DNA from: Magicicada septendecula
Taxonomy: Eukaryota; Arthropoda; Insecta; Hemiptera; Cicadidae
Assembly (NCBI GenBank): GCA_034769895.1
Contig: CM068373.1
Coordinates: forward strand, 198,690,134-198,754,133
Direction of reading: 5' to 3'
Length of the DNA stretch: 64,000 nt
Made by a program: the position numbers and the translations under genes. The notes beneath the pieces are model-generated. The model was not told where the DNA came from. It ran no database searches and saw only the letters and a program-made list of their open reading frames with translations. This document shows, piece after piece, positions 1 through 12,749 of the stretch. The number at the start of each line of letters is the position of its first letter. The first letter of the stretch is position 1.

Positions 1-2777
1 ACTTTACACGGAAATGAAATAAGTGAAGCGACTCAAGTTTTTGGTGTGGAGTAGTTTCAACTTACGCCGTTCCTGCGCACAACATTCTCTCTACTAAATA
101 ACCTATTAAGCATAAAGTAACAGATATTTATTATACATTCAAACGCGTTTTACAGACGAAAATATCTTTCTGACTTTCATCTCTATGATATCAATATATT
201 GTTACATTTATTATCTACATTGTATTAGAAAAAATAAAGATAAATATTATAACAAGGAAATACATTTTATAAAAAATAGTGTTACACAAAAAACATAACT
301 GTATTACGGTGTCTTATTTTACATTGCTCTAAACAAAATAATAAAAAGTAGGAAAAAGATATGCAAGGAGTACATATGCAATAGATGTGGAACTAGATAT
401 GTAACATATATACATATCGAAACAATATATATTTTGGATATTTACACAGGGCAGTGTTTTGTAAATAATTAGTGTATGGAGAATACGACGAATAGTTTTA
501 AATATTTTGTGCGTGAAACAGGCGTGTGCATGCGACAGCCTGTCTGCGTACACCTGCCCGACGGCATTGTTCACAAATGTAAATCTTTGTTTGTGTGTCT
601 GTTTGTGTATGAACCAGCACGAACCTGTATCATACAACGAGAGGGAGACGTATGAATTGTTTGTTTTTATTACTAAATCAGGTATTGACATGATTAAAAT
701 AAATCAATAAATATGTTTTTACCTGTTACCAAAGAAATATTGTAACGTGTCGTTTCACTAAACATAAAACATAACATACTCGTTAACATGTAAATAATAA
801 TTAATTAATAGAATTATAAGGTACACATGTTAAACTTAGAAAATAAGTAAAAAGACATTTGTTAGTTCATAAGCATTAGATTAAAACTATGAGGAGGTCT
901 GCGTGCCTCAGACAGTTGTTTTGTATCATTGAACTACAAACAGTGAATGTTATAAATTTTACAAATATAACAAATCAAACTATAATTATATAAGTTAGGT
1001 TGTGTGATAGTGCTAGAAAGTGAAAATAACAGTGATAGACTTTAAAAAGGAAAAAATCATGTATAAGGAAAGTGATTGAACATTATTATAATATGAGCAT
1101 TGAATGAAACATATAATCTATATGAAACAGTTATGTAGCCCATGTAGTGAGATCAAACCAAGTGTAAATAATTTAAAAGATAGAAACTCTTACGTTAAAA
1201 AACTTATAATAATATAGTTATGAAGGAAAAATAAAGTAAAGGTCAACAGAATATTACTAATTAGAAATGGTACACCGAACCTGTGACCCATAAAAATATA
1301 GCCATGGCCTTTAACTAATGAAATTAATGTTTTGAGTGAAGAGGATTGTTGTTAAAAAATTGTGAATTGCAAGAGAAGGTTTAAGATAAGTGACTGCTGA
1401 GTTGATAGAAATTGAGGACCGGTGGAAGCTGAGATGACCAGGAGAACCAATCCGGGACCTAGAGGAGTGATGTTTTGATAGAGAGAGAGAGCGAAAAACC
1501 AGGTGTCCAGGAGCGGAATCAACGAATGAATCCATTGTGAAACCTGCAAAGTTGGTGAGATCACACCACAAAAACAATAACTGAATAAACAATAAACAAA
1601 TAAATAATAATAATAATTGTGACTTGCGTTAGTGCACTATTATGAAAATGGTTGTTAATTATAAGAGTTTTTTGTTGTAGTTAATAGTAGTTTAAAAGGA
1701 CCCACAAACATTCAACAGACATTAACAACACTGTAATACCGAGTCTCATGCATCAAAGTTGTATTGTTTGTTCTATATGTAAATTGTATGTTGACCCTGA
1801 GGTTCAGATGAATAATCCTCTATTTAAAAATAAAACAGGTTATACTTTATTAGTAAGAGATACTAATTTGTTTTGATATTACATATTGACGCTCAGAAGT
1901 GGGGCCTTCCACATTCACTGGATACATAAGGAGGATTATATTAACTGAACGTTACAGTATTAAAATTCTAAAACCACAATTAAACCACAATTCTAAGAAC
2001 ATTTAAAGCGTATGGTGATGCAAAATGATTGCATAAAAGTGCAATAATAAAGACGGCATATTAATTAATGTTAATTACTACAATAATTTATTACTACTAT
2101 AAGAGTGTGTTATATGTCAATGAGGAGTGCAAAATTACTAAGACAATGCAACCACTCCCCTAAAGATAAAGTTTACGTGATCGCGAAAACAGAGTAAAAG
2201 TGATCAGTAACAAAAGTACGCTACTTTAATAATAATAATAACTATAATAATTTTATTCCGTTTATTTGGTGTGTCATTATAAATCATAAATATTTTTAAA
2301 TTATGTCTTTTTTTTGTTAAAAGATTAATAGCACCAGTTCAATTTTATTTTAGTAAAGTTAATATAATTTTTATAAATGAGTTGCTGTTTTAATAAAGAC
2401 TCGATCTGAGACACCCATACAATATTAAGTAATTTTATAATTTGTTCATCATATATGTTTAGATATTTAAGACTATATGTTATTAACGTAGAAAAGATAT
2501 GTTATGTTTTCAGTGTAACCTTTAAAAAAAAATATTTTGAATTTTCTAATTTCAAATGTTAATAATCAAGTAATTTCCTTACAATATTTAATAAACCGTT
2601 GATTGATTCTTTTAATATGTTTTAATTAATTATTTCATGTCATCAACGTTTCACTCCTTTAAAAAAAAAAAAAAAAATTGGATTGTGCAACCACATATAC
2701 TTAAGAACATACAAGAATCCTACGACCTAGTCGGTGTTTTTTGTTGCGTTAGTTACAAAATGGTCAGAAATGTATTC
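1..2777. other. AT-rich non-coding DNA
   Basis: I see no supported gene here. All open frames are short and of low complexity. The sequence is strongly AT-rich, with an A17 run at 2661-2677. Nothing resembles a transposon coding region, a tRNA or a structured RNA. It could be host intergenic or intronic DNA. Confidence 0.6.
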
Positions 2778-2791
2778 ATGTTATAATACTC
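2778..2791. repeat. Left target-site duplication of Jockey-type element
   Basis: The 14-mer ATGTTATAATACTC lies directly before the retrotransposon and recurs exactly at 7434-7447, directly after the A-rich 3' end. This placement, length and identity are what target-primed reverse transcription leaves behind. Confidence 0.85.
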
Positions 2792-2939
2792 ATATAGTCG
2801 TTATCAAGACCACGTTGAACAAACCGCAGACTATCTTCAGTGGCTACGCGTGCGTACGCTCGTTCCTGCGAGTAAGTGTGCTTGTGTTCTTGGAGACGCG
2901 AAGCCACCTGTCGGCTCGCGTATTCCTTACATATTAAAC

Positions 2940-4662
2940 ATGGAAAATCCACAAAATATACAGGGCTACCCTGTTCAACAAACAAACATGGTGCCAGCTG
3001 GAAATGGACACGGTACAAGCGATATGTCTAATCAACTCAATCAAGTAGCAATGCAACCATCAAATCTGCCACATTTTTCAATGCCTAATACACAAATGTT
3101 CCAAATGTATACTAACCAAATAGGTCATTCACTTCCAACAAGTAATCAAACCCAGTTATACCAATAATAAATCAAACCATACCGGCCAGCAATAGTTCTT
3201 ATACACCATCGACCCAGCAACAAGCAAATTGTCAATCTACTGATATCCATTCTATCCAGCATTCTGTCCATTCTAGGCCGGCACCTAATGTCTGCAATCA
3301 ACCCCCGAACCAAATGTCATCGCAAATATTAACGAACACTAATACCAATATGGCCCAAGCAATACCTCCATTCAGCTGTCCTACATACATGACACAGAAC
3401 TCCCAGGAGGACATAGATTATGATTCATTAAGTGAAGACTTATCCTACTCTGAACCTAATGAAACTGAAACTGCAAATGAATCTTGCGTACATAACGTGC
3501 CTTGGCAGCAAGTTAAACGCCCCTCTAAAAAAAGGAAACGATCTGCTACATCAACTAAAAGCATTTACTTAACTCAAACAGCAAATAGATTCGATCCCTT
3601 GTCCAACATAGATACGTCTCTTAATCATGACGATTCTGGCAACTCAAATGATGTTAATAAAAACAATCAACCGAAAACACCAAAGCCTCCGCCAATCTAT
3701 ATATACGGTGTTACGAACTATAAAGCAATGACAGATTTTCTGGCATCGGCTGCAGAAGACGAAACATACCACAGCAAAGCTCTCTCAAACAACACAGTTA
3801 AAATTCACCCCCACACCGTTGACACTTACAGAAAATTAATTAGACTACTCTGTGAAAAAAATATAGACCATCACACCTACCAGCTGAAACATGAGAGAGC
3901 CTACCGTGTTGTCATAAGAGATCTTCACTATTCAGTGCCACTAGAAGAAATTAAAGACGAGCTAGCTAAATATGGCCACAAAATTCGGAATATCATAAAC
4001 GCGAGACACAGGAAATCCAAGGACCCACTGCCTCTATTTTTTGTAGACCTTGACCCCAAGATAACAATAAGGAAATATATAAATTGGAATATCTACAAAA
4101 TACAAAAATTAAAGTTGAACCTCCAAGAGTCAAAAACACAATAATCCAATGCACACGATGCCAGGAATATGGCCACTCCAAAACTTACTGCAGAAAATCA
4201 TTTATCTGCGTAAAGTGTGGAAAATCTCATGACACTAAAACGTGCAAGAAACCTAGGGATACCCCTGCTACCTGTGCACTATGCGATGGCAGTCACCCAG
4301 CCAATTATAAAGGGTGTTCTGTCTACCAAGACCTGATAGGATCTAAACTTAGGGGCAATCCACAACTGCTAAGTAGTGCTACTCCACAGACACAATCTAA
4401 TGTGATTCAGAATTCTCCATCCCCTCTACCACCACCGCGAAATACAACTTCTACATATGCTCAAATCACGGGCAGAAGTAGGACACAAATGACTAGCAAC
4501 AGCCACGCAAACCCCACTAACAGGGAAGTAATGGACCAACTGGCAATTTTCCTAAGTGAGTTCAAAACTATGTTCGCTCAACTCATTAATCAAAACAACA
4601 TTATCCTCAACATGTTATCTACAGTCATAAATAGAATACCTCAGCAATTACCACGGCACTAA
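2940..4662 (+). pseudogene. Non-LTR retrotransposon ORF1 (gag-like, zinc-knuckle protein), frameshifted
   Basis: ORF1 proteins of this class bind the element RNA and form ribonucleoprotein particles. The start is taken as the ATG at 2940 (MENPQN). The reading frame changes twice. Frame one ends at a TAA at 3165-3167, and the coding sense continues in another frame from about 3168 through a Gln/Asn/Ser-rich stretch. It contains a pre-C2HC-type region (YRVVIRDLHYSVPLEEIKDE, about 3900-3960), then shifts again near 4057-4060 into the frame carrying three zinc knuckles: CTRCQEYGHSKTYC, CVKCGKSHDTKTC and CALCDGSHPANYKGC (about 4150-4320). It ends at the TAA at 4660-4662. Each break looks like a single-base indel. 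The frame of the downstream ORF2 is already open here, so the two ORFs are adjacent or slightly overlapping. Confidence 0.85.
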
Positions 4663-7317
4663 GAATAGCTGTCTGGAATTCGAATGGGCTTTCCGGCCGC
4701 ATACTAGAAATTATCCTCTTCCTGAATATCAATAAAATTGACATTCTCCTAATTTCAGAAACCCACTCAACGGATCAAACAGTCTTCAAAATACCTTATT
4801 ATAACATATTCTATGCTAACCACCCTGACGGTTCGGCTCACGCAGGTTCAGCTATCATCATACGAAACACTCTTCATCATTATGTAATGGAGCCACATGT
4901 CACTGCAAAAATCCAAAGTGCAATCATTAAAGTTCTCGCCCTTCCATGGCCCTTGACCTTAGCAGCTACATACAGCCCACCACGCCATTCCATATCAATA
5001 GATGAATATCTAGAGTTTTTCACCACTCTGGGACCACACTTTCTTGTAGCGGGGGACTGGAATGCAAAGCATACTGCCTGGAGCTCAAGGCTTATCACAC
5101 CAAAGGGTCGAAATCTACTGGAAGCTATACACCATCTTCATCTCAGCTACTTATCAACAGGAGAACCTACGTATTGGCCCAAATACTTAAATACAATTCC
5201 AGATCTTCTTGATTTTGGGATAACAAAAGGAATCTCGCACTTATATACCAAAATCGAACCAAATCTCGACTTAAGCTCTGATCATAGCACCATTATAATT
5301 ACATTAAGCACTAATGTAATCTGGAGGGAACCTCCACCTGTTTTAAGCACTAAGCAGACTAACTGGGATTTATTTGAACACATTATCAATGAGAATATCA
5401 ACTCTAACTTTCGCATTACGGATTCCAGAGACATTGAAGTAGCCGTTCAATACTTTACTAAACTACTACAGGATGTTGCATGGGAAGCTACACCAGAAAG
5501 AAGAAAAGTTTTACCTGATTATCATAATATACCTCTACACATCAAACAACTTATTCAAGAAAAACGACAAGCTCGCGGTACGTGGCAACGAACGAGAAAC
5601 CCCCAGTTTAAAACAATTCTCAATAGGCTCACCCATAGAATTCGCGCAGCTATGCAAGAGACCCGAAACCCATCGTTTGAACACTATGTAACATGTTTAA
5701 CACCTCATGATCATTCAATATGGAAGGCGACAAAAAAAATCAAACGACCGGTAATCCCAGTATCCCAAATTCGTAAACCTAACGGCAGTTGGGCTCGAGC
5801 AAATGAAGATAAGGTGAATGTGTTCGCAGATCACCTTTCCCTGGTTTTCACCCCAACCTCATCAGCAATTGATGACTCAGAAATTCTAACTTACCTTGAT
5901 GCTCCCTGCCAATTATCTCCTCCAATCAAAGCGTTTGCATTCTCTGAAGTTCACAGGGAGATAAAACATTCCAAGACACATAAAGCCCCCGGTTACGATT
6001 TAATAGTTGGAGAAGTTCTGAAACATCTTCCCAAAAAAGCGTTAGTACTACTTACAACTATTTACAACAGTATGCTCAGACTGTGCTACTTTCCAATCCA
6101 ATGGAAATTTGCCCAAATTATCATGGTCGCAAAATCTGGCAAACCCCCTACTGACCCTACATCTTACAGGCCAATATATATAAGCCTTCTTCCACACTTA
6201 TCAAAAATATTTGAACGACTTCTCCTGACCAGACTAAAACAAATAATGCCCTTTAGGTACCTGATCCCTGAACACCAATTTGGGTTTAGAGAAAAACATT
6301 CTACAGTGCAGCAATGCCACTGAATAGTGAAGAAAATTAGGGATAGCCTGGAAAAGAAGACGATGTGCGCAGCTGTCTTCCTGGATATTCAGCAGGCTTT
6401 GGATAAAGTCTGGCATGAGGGCCTTCTGTACAAGCTGAAGAAACAACTTCCTGATCAACTATATTTACTGTTGAAATCATACGGGCAAGATAGACACTCC
6501 AAATCGAAATCGAAGACACTGTGTCAGTAATCTCTCCTATAAAGTCGGGAGTGCCTCAGGGCAGCGTTCTGTGGCCATACTTATATCTTATATTTACTGC
6601 TGACCTACCTGTAACAGACTACACTACCACCGCCACCTTCACTGATGATACCGCTATCCTCGCAGTAGATCCCAACCCGGAACGAGCCTCTGAGAAACTG
6701 CAAAGCCATCTTTACCTCCTGCAAGATTGGTTCCAGCGGTGGAGGATCCGAGTTAATTCTGCAAAATCCACTCAAATAACCTTCACCATGAAACGTAGCT
6801 CTTGTCCACAAGTCACCATAAACGATGCCCCCATACCTACAAAATCAGAAGTTAAATACCTGGGGCTGCATTTGGACGACAAATTAACATGGAAAGCCCA
6901 CATTCAGGCTAAGAAACAACAACTCAACTAAAAGCTAGGCAAATGTACTGGCTCATAGGTAGAAAATCTCAACTATCTCTCGCAAACAAAGTCATCATAT
7001 ATAAAGCTGTGCTCAGGCCAATCTGGACTTACGGTCTAGATTGTGGGGCTGCTCTAAACCTTCCAACACAAAGATTCTGCAGACAGTTCAGTAAAAAAAT
7101 CTTGCGCTGCATAACGAATGCTCCATGGTTCATCTCTAATTATACTCTTCACAAAGACCTCAGCATTCCATACATTTCTGATGTCATCAAAATGCACGCC
7201 GCTAAGTACAGGAACCGGAACATAGGACACAGCAATAACCTGATCAACGAGCTCCTCAATCCATCACTGGATGTAAGAAGGCTGAAGAGACAGTGGCCAG
7301 ATGACCTGACCCGGTGA
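4635..7317 (+). pseudogene. Non-LTR retrotransposon ORF2: endonuclease/reverse transcriptase, broken
   Basis: The frame is open from 4635, and recognisable endonuclease sequence starts near 4659 (RIAVWNSNGL). Endonuclease motifs are LLISETH (Glu), GDWNAKH (Asp, Asn) and SSDHSTI (Asp, His near 5280). RT follows: SYRPI, FGFREKHST, the first catalytic-Asp block FLDIQQALDKVWH (about 6380), GVPQGSV, then FTDD (about 6639), where this family normally has F/YADD, and YLGLHLDDKLTW. The breaks are an in-frame TGA at 6321-6323, a frameshift near 6490, and another near 6925. The final segment runs to the TGA at 7315-7317. No ATG is found at the start of the endonuclease; the first in-frame one is at 4887, inside the domain. 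The protein would nick target DNA and prime cDNA synthesis, but this copy cannot encode an intact version. Confidence 0.9.
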
Positions 7318-7433
7318 ACGTGGTAATCATCGCTGGATGGTTCCCACCTCAAGTGACGACTTATACATCACTTTTACTTGTTACTCTGTGAAATGAGTAG
7401 ATTGTAAAACTGCATTATAATAAATTTAAAAAA

Positions 7434-7447
7434 ATGTTATAATACTC
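7434..7447. repeat. Right target-site duplication of Jockey-type element
   Basis: This is an exact second copy of ATGTTATAATACTC, placed right after the A-rich end of the retrotransposon. Confidence 0.85.
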
Positions 7448-9670
7448 GTAACGTTGCAAATGTGGAAAACGGATAACAGCATCTGCAGATAACGTTAACA
7501 TAGTCGGGAAGTCAAAGTGACCTGCCAGAAAAACTAAAAGAAAAGTCAACCAATTTCCATTAGAGGATCAATATGAAAAAAATAAAGGGATGTAAATGAG
7601 AAAGGGGAGACACAGGATCTGAACTGGTGTAATGGTTCTGACAGCACCGAGTTGTTATCCGAGATTGTAACTACCTGGGGAGCAAAATAAATGACAACAA
7701 TGACGGTATAGCAATCTGTTCTTCCAAATCGTCTTACAGACACTAAGTCAGCTGAACATACATCTAAACTTATGACATACGATAATACGATATATCCTCA
7801 CATATGGAGATGGGAAATATTTGGCCCATCTAGCTTGGTATTGGTGGATAACGCATAAGGCTCAGTTATAAACTGCAACAGTTATACAAAAAAAACAGTA
7901 TTGTAGAGTACACCAGGCTACAACGCATAAGATGGCCAATACAAATTAGGGTGAATAAGTCACTTCGTAATGTCCAGGAAAGTAAAACATATATGGATTC
8001 TAGTTAGCAGAAGAGTGGAAAGCAAAGAAACTCTGGAAGGACTATGTTCGGCGAATTGAGCGCAGGACATGGAGAAGGTTGGAGAAAGCCAAAGTTAAAA
8101 GTCGAAGTACCATATCGTAAAAAGAAAGAATAATAATTCTAGTAATGCACTATCGGTAATTAACGTATATGGATCTTGGACAATCACTAACGTATAACGC
8201 GATGGATCTTACGTTGTTGTCTAATTGGTATGCTGGAATAATAGTCAGCATCATAGCCTAGTATTTCCTGGCGTTTTGTCCTAAGTAATATTAAATCTGA
8301 ATGGACAGTGTCCTACGCAGATGCCCAATTCGGCGGTTCTTTGATTTTAAGTTATTTATGCAGCAAAAAAGATGTAATACAAAATTAATAATTTCAAATT
8401 GTAAAATCTCTATAATATATTTGATGGTATTAAATAGACAATTGAGATAAAAATGGATAAACTGGTTTTCTAACAAATTGTATTTCAGAAAAGCTTTGAA
8501 TTCATACTCTAACAACTAATAAAAAGTTGAAAAGCTGCCTTAATCAAGTACAACTAATTTGTTGACTCTTGTTTACAAATAACCTAAACAGTGTTCACAC
8601 AGTCAATAAAATTATTGGCATTCTTAGATGATGTTAATCTAACCGCTCGATGTTATGGATCCATGACTAAAGATGTTACCGCCTTGCGTTTAGCTAAGTA
8701 AAATAGATTTATGAGTAAATAAAAAAGAACTAAAAACATTACGACCGACACTAGTTACGTCAATGAAACTAGAAAGTGTCCTAGATTTCTGTTATTTAGA
8801 CTCAACATAAAAGCAAATAATTACTGAGGAAACACTAGATATACACAAAATTAACAAATATCAGCAAACAAATGTACATTACTTCGAACTGTGAAGTAAA
8901 ATTAATCTCATACAAAATTAACCCAATACAAAAACCAATAAAATATGCCCCATATAAAATATTGAGATATGTCTTACCTGTAGAACAGAAACATGTACAA
9001 TGACCAAAGTAAAGAAATATAGCAACGAACTGTTGAAAGGTAGGAATTATGAAAGCTTTTTATGACGTGTGTGTTTATTCTTGCCTTATTGCCGTAGATT
9101 GCTGATCTCAGGACATGAGTTTACACTACCGCACCCTGTAAAGCGACGGTTTATACACAAATCAAACCAACAAGGCCCTAAAACACAAGAAAACAAAAGA
9201 TTAAAGTACAGAATGAACAGAAAGAACATCACCATTGTCATATTTCAGTGACGCAGTGGAAAAATAAACAAACGGATATTGATATCCGCTTCGGAGAATA
9301 AAAAGCACTTGTCTCTGATTCTTTATGAAAAGTAGCGATAACAGGAACAGCTGCTCAGGCCAAAACTAAAAGTAAAATTATAACGAATGTAACAAGGTAT
9401 GTTTTGATAATAAATTAAAGTTTCAGAAACAAAGAAACAAAAGCAAAATAAAAGATACAAAACAAGTTATGGCATTTTCTGTCCTAAGGGTGTGAATTAA
9501 TTATGGACAACAAACAAGAAACAAGAAAGTAAAATACATGTTCCAAAATAACGTCCTTTAAGAGGAGTTAAAAGGTGTTTTAATAGTGATCGTATAAAAA
9601 TGAGTCCATAGAAGTAAAATTACAAGTTTTTAACATAAAGGAAAGATTAATAGATTATCTGTCAACAACA
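7448..9670. other. Non-coding DNA
   Basis: I see no supportable gene. Around 8010-8120 a short basic open stretch (RRIERRTWRR) might be an old retrotransposon tail, but it is too weak to call. The rest is AT-rich sequence with many stops in all frames. Confidence 0.5.
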
Positions 9671-9672
9671 CG

Positions 9673-9832
9673 AAACGATGGAAAGAACACTTAAAAGAAT
9701 GTCAGAACCAAGACGAGTCAAACGAGTCCTGAAACACAAGCTTTTAGGACACAGATATTTGGGTAGACCCAAGAAGATGGCTGGAGGATGATTCAAGGCG
9801 GAACACCCAGCACCTTGTCTATGCTGTGATCT
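9673..9832 (+). pseudogene. Remnant of a non-LTR reverse transcriptase C-terminal tail
   Basis: The translation gives LKRMSEPRRVKRVLKHKLLG, then GRPKK, and after a one-base shift WLEDDSRRNTQHLVYAVI and a stop. A basic tail of the form (W)xxHLxRM...GRP(K/R)K-RWLED is the usual end of many insect LINE endonuclease/reverse transcriptase proteins. Nothing upstream resembles RT catalytic blocks, so only the 3' end seems to have inserted or survived (typical 5' truncation). At least one frameshift near 9680 and one near 9772 separate the pieces. Confidence 0.5.
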
Positions 9833-12690
9833 GAAGATTATGATATGTAGGAATAATGAAATAAGAGCAATGGTTATCGTGGAAGAACTTCTTCTTCATT
9901 TAGCTTTGTTGATGTTATTTATATAATTATAGCAAACCCATATTGGTTTAAACTAGCCAATGTAAAATGTGTTTGCACTATTTGAAAGAAACAGATTATA
10001 TACAATACTATGCTGTTCACTTAAATTATAAATACAAAGTAATATTTTTTATTGAGAGGAACGCGATAGATTGTTATGTGTACAAAAGAATTTGCATGTT
10101 CAATCGTACATACGCAACGCTTCAACAAATCACACCTAACAAACTCAACTTATTCAATTCGACAACAGTATTTACTTTATATTCTTTTGTGTTTACGGCA
10201 CGACAAACAACACCAACAGCTGATTGCTGTTAGCGTAAACACCAACAGATCGTTTCAATACAAAAAGCTGGGTTTAACTGTTAAATAAAAAAAACTGTTT
10301 CTTGTTTACATAAATAAATCTATTGAATGGATTAGTGCAAACGGTGCTGCAATGCAGAAAACCTCTAAATCATTAGATTAGTAAAAATCACTTGTAACAT
10401 TGAGACCATTTAACAAACATTTCACAACCTTGTAATAGCAACAAAATTTTGTTAACACAAGCTGGAATTCTTTTAGTAACACTAAAATATAGATGATCAT
10501 TAATAAACGATGTTTTTGAATTATATGTAGGAATGATACTTTTGTCTTTACATGAAATCTTAAACAATAACTTAAAAAGTAACTTCACTGTTATTAACAT
10601 CGTTATGCAGGACATCGAGTCTAAACTTTTCCTACTCCGATAAAAATTAATCACTATAAAGATTAAGGTACAAATAGAATAATTTGTAACTTCAGAGGGA
10701 TAAATTTAAGGACTGACAGGCAAAACTAATGTTTCATAGAACAAAGATTCAAATAGGTTTATATTAATATTAATTGTGTGATTATGATTTAGAATGTTTA
10801 TCTCATTTAGGCTCCAATATCCTTATGACTTTGACGCCCACATAGATATGTAAAATAAATGGAAAAGTTTCGATATGTGCGCGTCAGAAAAGTATGTTTC
10901 CGCATTCGGTCGTTGGTTAACAAATGTGTTGGCTGGGAAAGCTTTTACATAAACCATGTACCAGACGTTGTAGGAAGACCACGTATAAATAGTTGCAGAC
11001 TGAGAAACGGAACAACTAAACTTCTTACACAAAAGTAAATAATTATAATAATAATAAAATGTCAACAATAGTATTAATAACAATAAAACTACACAAACGG
11101 CCAAATTAAGCTTTGCTATTTCTAAATTTTTTTTAGAAGTATAAAGTTGAGACTTAGTAAAAACTTTTTGGGGGAATATAGTTAACAATATGAATAAATT
11201 TCAAACATTTACATGGTGGCACTGTTTGCTCAAGCAATGAAGTTTAGGATTGTTTGCGTCATTACCTAACGAAAAGACTATAAATAAATTTAATGGCTTC
11301 CTATTTGTAAGATAATATTGCGAGGTAAGAACTGCTAGGAGGGAATGGGCAAGGGACTTTCCCATGCTCTCTCGTAGAAGGTAATCTGACTTGCCATCTG
11401 TTAGTAGGTTTTGCCTTACTAATGTTAGATCAGTAATGACGTTTGGAATGTATTTTGGTTATAAAACAAAATCTTAAGAGTTGGCTAGAGATAAAAGTGA
11501 AAATATAAGAAAATTAGTTAAGTTGTTTTTTTGATTTCTAGAGTTGAGAAATCCAATTTCATTGTTAAATAATATTTTGTGTTCAGTGGCTGGGGATGTA
11601 GGGACATGGAAACCTCGGTCTGAGGTTTATGGATAAACGTTAACTGGAAACAATGTGTGGGTTTTAATGTAATTACATTGTGAATGTTTACACTGAAGTA
11701 TGTGTTGTCATAAAATATTTTTAGTTAAAAACATCAAAAGCTTATATTACATACTATCCATTACTTGCTATATATTCTAGCGTAATGAAATCTACGTTCA
11801 CGTGTAGACAACCCACAAAACATGACGTGTTGAGTACGAAATCTGATAATATTTCTGGGCATTTGTGTCCACCATTTTATATGTATTTTGAATATTGTCT
11901 ATCCATTTATAATATTGATCAGCATAAAATTCTTAACTTGTTACAATTTTTGAAAAGTTCAGATACATAATGTTAATTATAAAATCTGATGTTAATTTTT
12001 AATGCCTTACATTATAACATAAACACTGACTGCTCCATTGCCCCAAGACGAATTTGGGTCCAAACCACAGAGCAACATGATGTACAAACGCAGTGTAAGC
12101 GAGGTGGTGGCAAGGTCTTCAGATTTTTAACATTACCTCGTATTAACTTTTCATATTTTTCTAATAAATTTTGTAGTGTCAAATATTTTATTTCAAAAAA
12201 TTATTTACTTTTAGTGGTTTAGTTACGTCTAGTGGCACAAGTTTGTGAAGCTTTAATCTGAAAATATTTAGACTCCTTAACATTAATTAGTAATAAAATA
12301 ACACTACTTAGGATTAATCGTATTGTCTTTTGTTGTTTAAAAAATGAACGGGAACGTTCTCTTTAGCCTGTAGTTTACTGAGTACTGTGTTAGGCATTTA
12401 CAACAATTTCAAGTTTTTATCTTCTTTAACATTGTCACATCTTACAAAACCCTACTTACTTCTTATACCGTTACCGTTAGTACAGAATATCAACGGCAAG
12501 AAGTGTTGAATCTTAACCTTGAATGATGTCCGTTTTATAAACCTGTACTCAAATCAAAAAGAAGGTTTTCTTAAAGAAGTCTCTTTTATATAAAGAAAAC
12601 TCTCTTCAACGATTTTTCATTATCCTGAGCTTATATTTAACAAATTATATTCCTGGATTTTGTTGTCCATGACGTGTCCGTTGATTAACT
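9833..12690. other. Non-coding DNA
   Basis: There are no genes I can support. The open frames are AT-rich and look random. The stretch around 11320-11640 is less AT-rich than its surroundings and could be an unrecognised repeat. Confidence 0.5.
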
Positions 12691-12749
12691 AATTCCAAGT
12701 ATAATACTACTGACTCGGAACACTAGTCAGTTGCATTATACTTGGAATT
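12691..12749. repeat. 59-bp near-perfect inverted repeat (hairpin)
   Basis: The left arm 12691-12715 and right arm 12725-12749 pair over 25 positions with only two mismatches, separated by a 9-base loop (CGGAACACT). Either strand of an RNA would fold into a stable stem-loop of pre-miRNA-like size. It could instead be the two ends of a collapsed foldback or MITE element. No neighbouring gene suggests a role. Confidence 0.7.

Larger units (their letters stand above)
2792..7433 (+). mobile_element. Jockey-type non-LTR retrotransposon, near full length, inactive
   Basis: The element is about 4.64 kb, with a short 5' UTR (2792-2939), a gag-like ORF1 with three zinc knuckles, an ORF2 encoding an apurinic-type endonuclease and a reverse transcriptase, and a short 3' UTR ending in an A-rich stretch just before 7434. 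Perfect 14-bp duplications flank it. The pre-zinc-knuckle domain followed by CCHC knuckles in ORF1, and endonuclease followed by RT with no visible RNase H, fit the Jockey group of LINEs. Both ORFs are broken, so this copy cannot move by itself. Intact 5' and 3' ends together with broken ORFs suggest full-length insertion followed by decay, or mobilisation of an already damaged RNA. Clade assignment rests on domain layout only. Confidence 0.9.

Noticed and set aside
8000-8120. Basic open stretch possibly from a retrotransposon tail
   Set aside because: There are too few matching positions, and it lacks the H-x-RM and GRP blocks that support the other remnants.
11606-11630. Short hairpin AAACCTC...GAGGTTT
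   Set aside because: The arm is only 7 bp; such hairpins are expected by chance in a 64-kb window.
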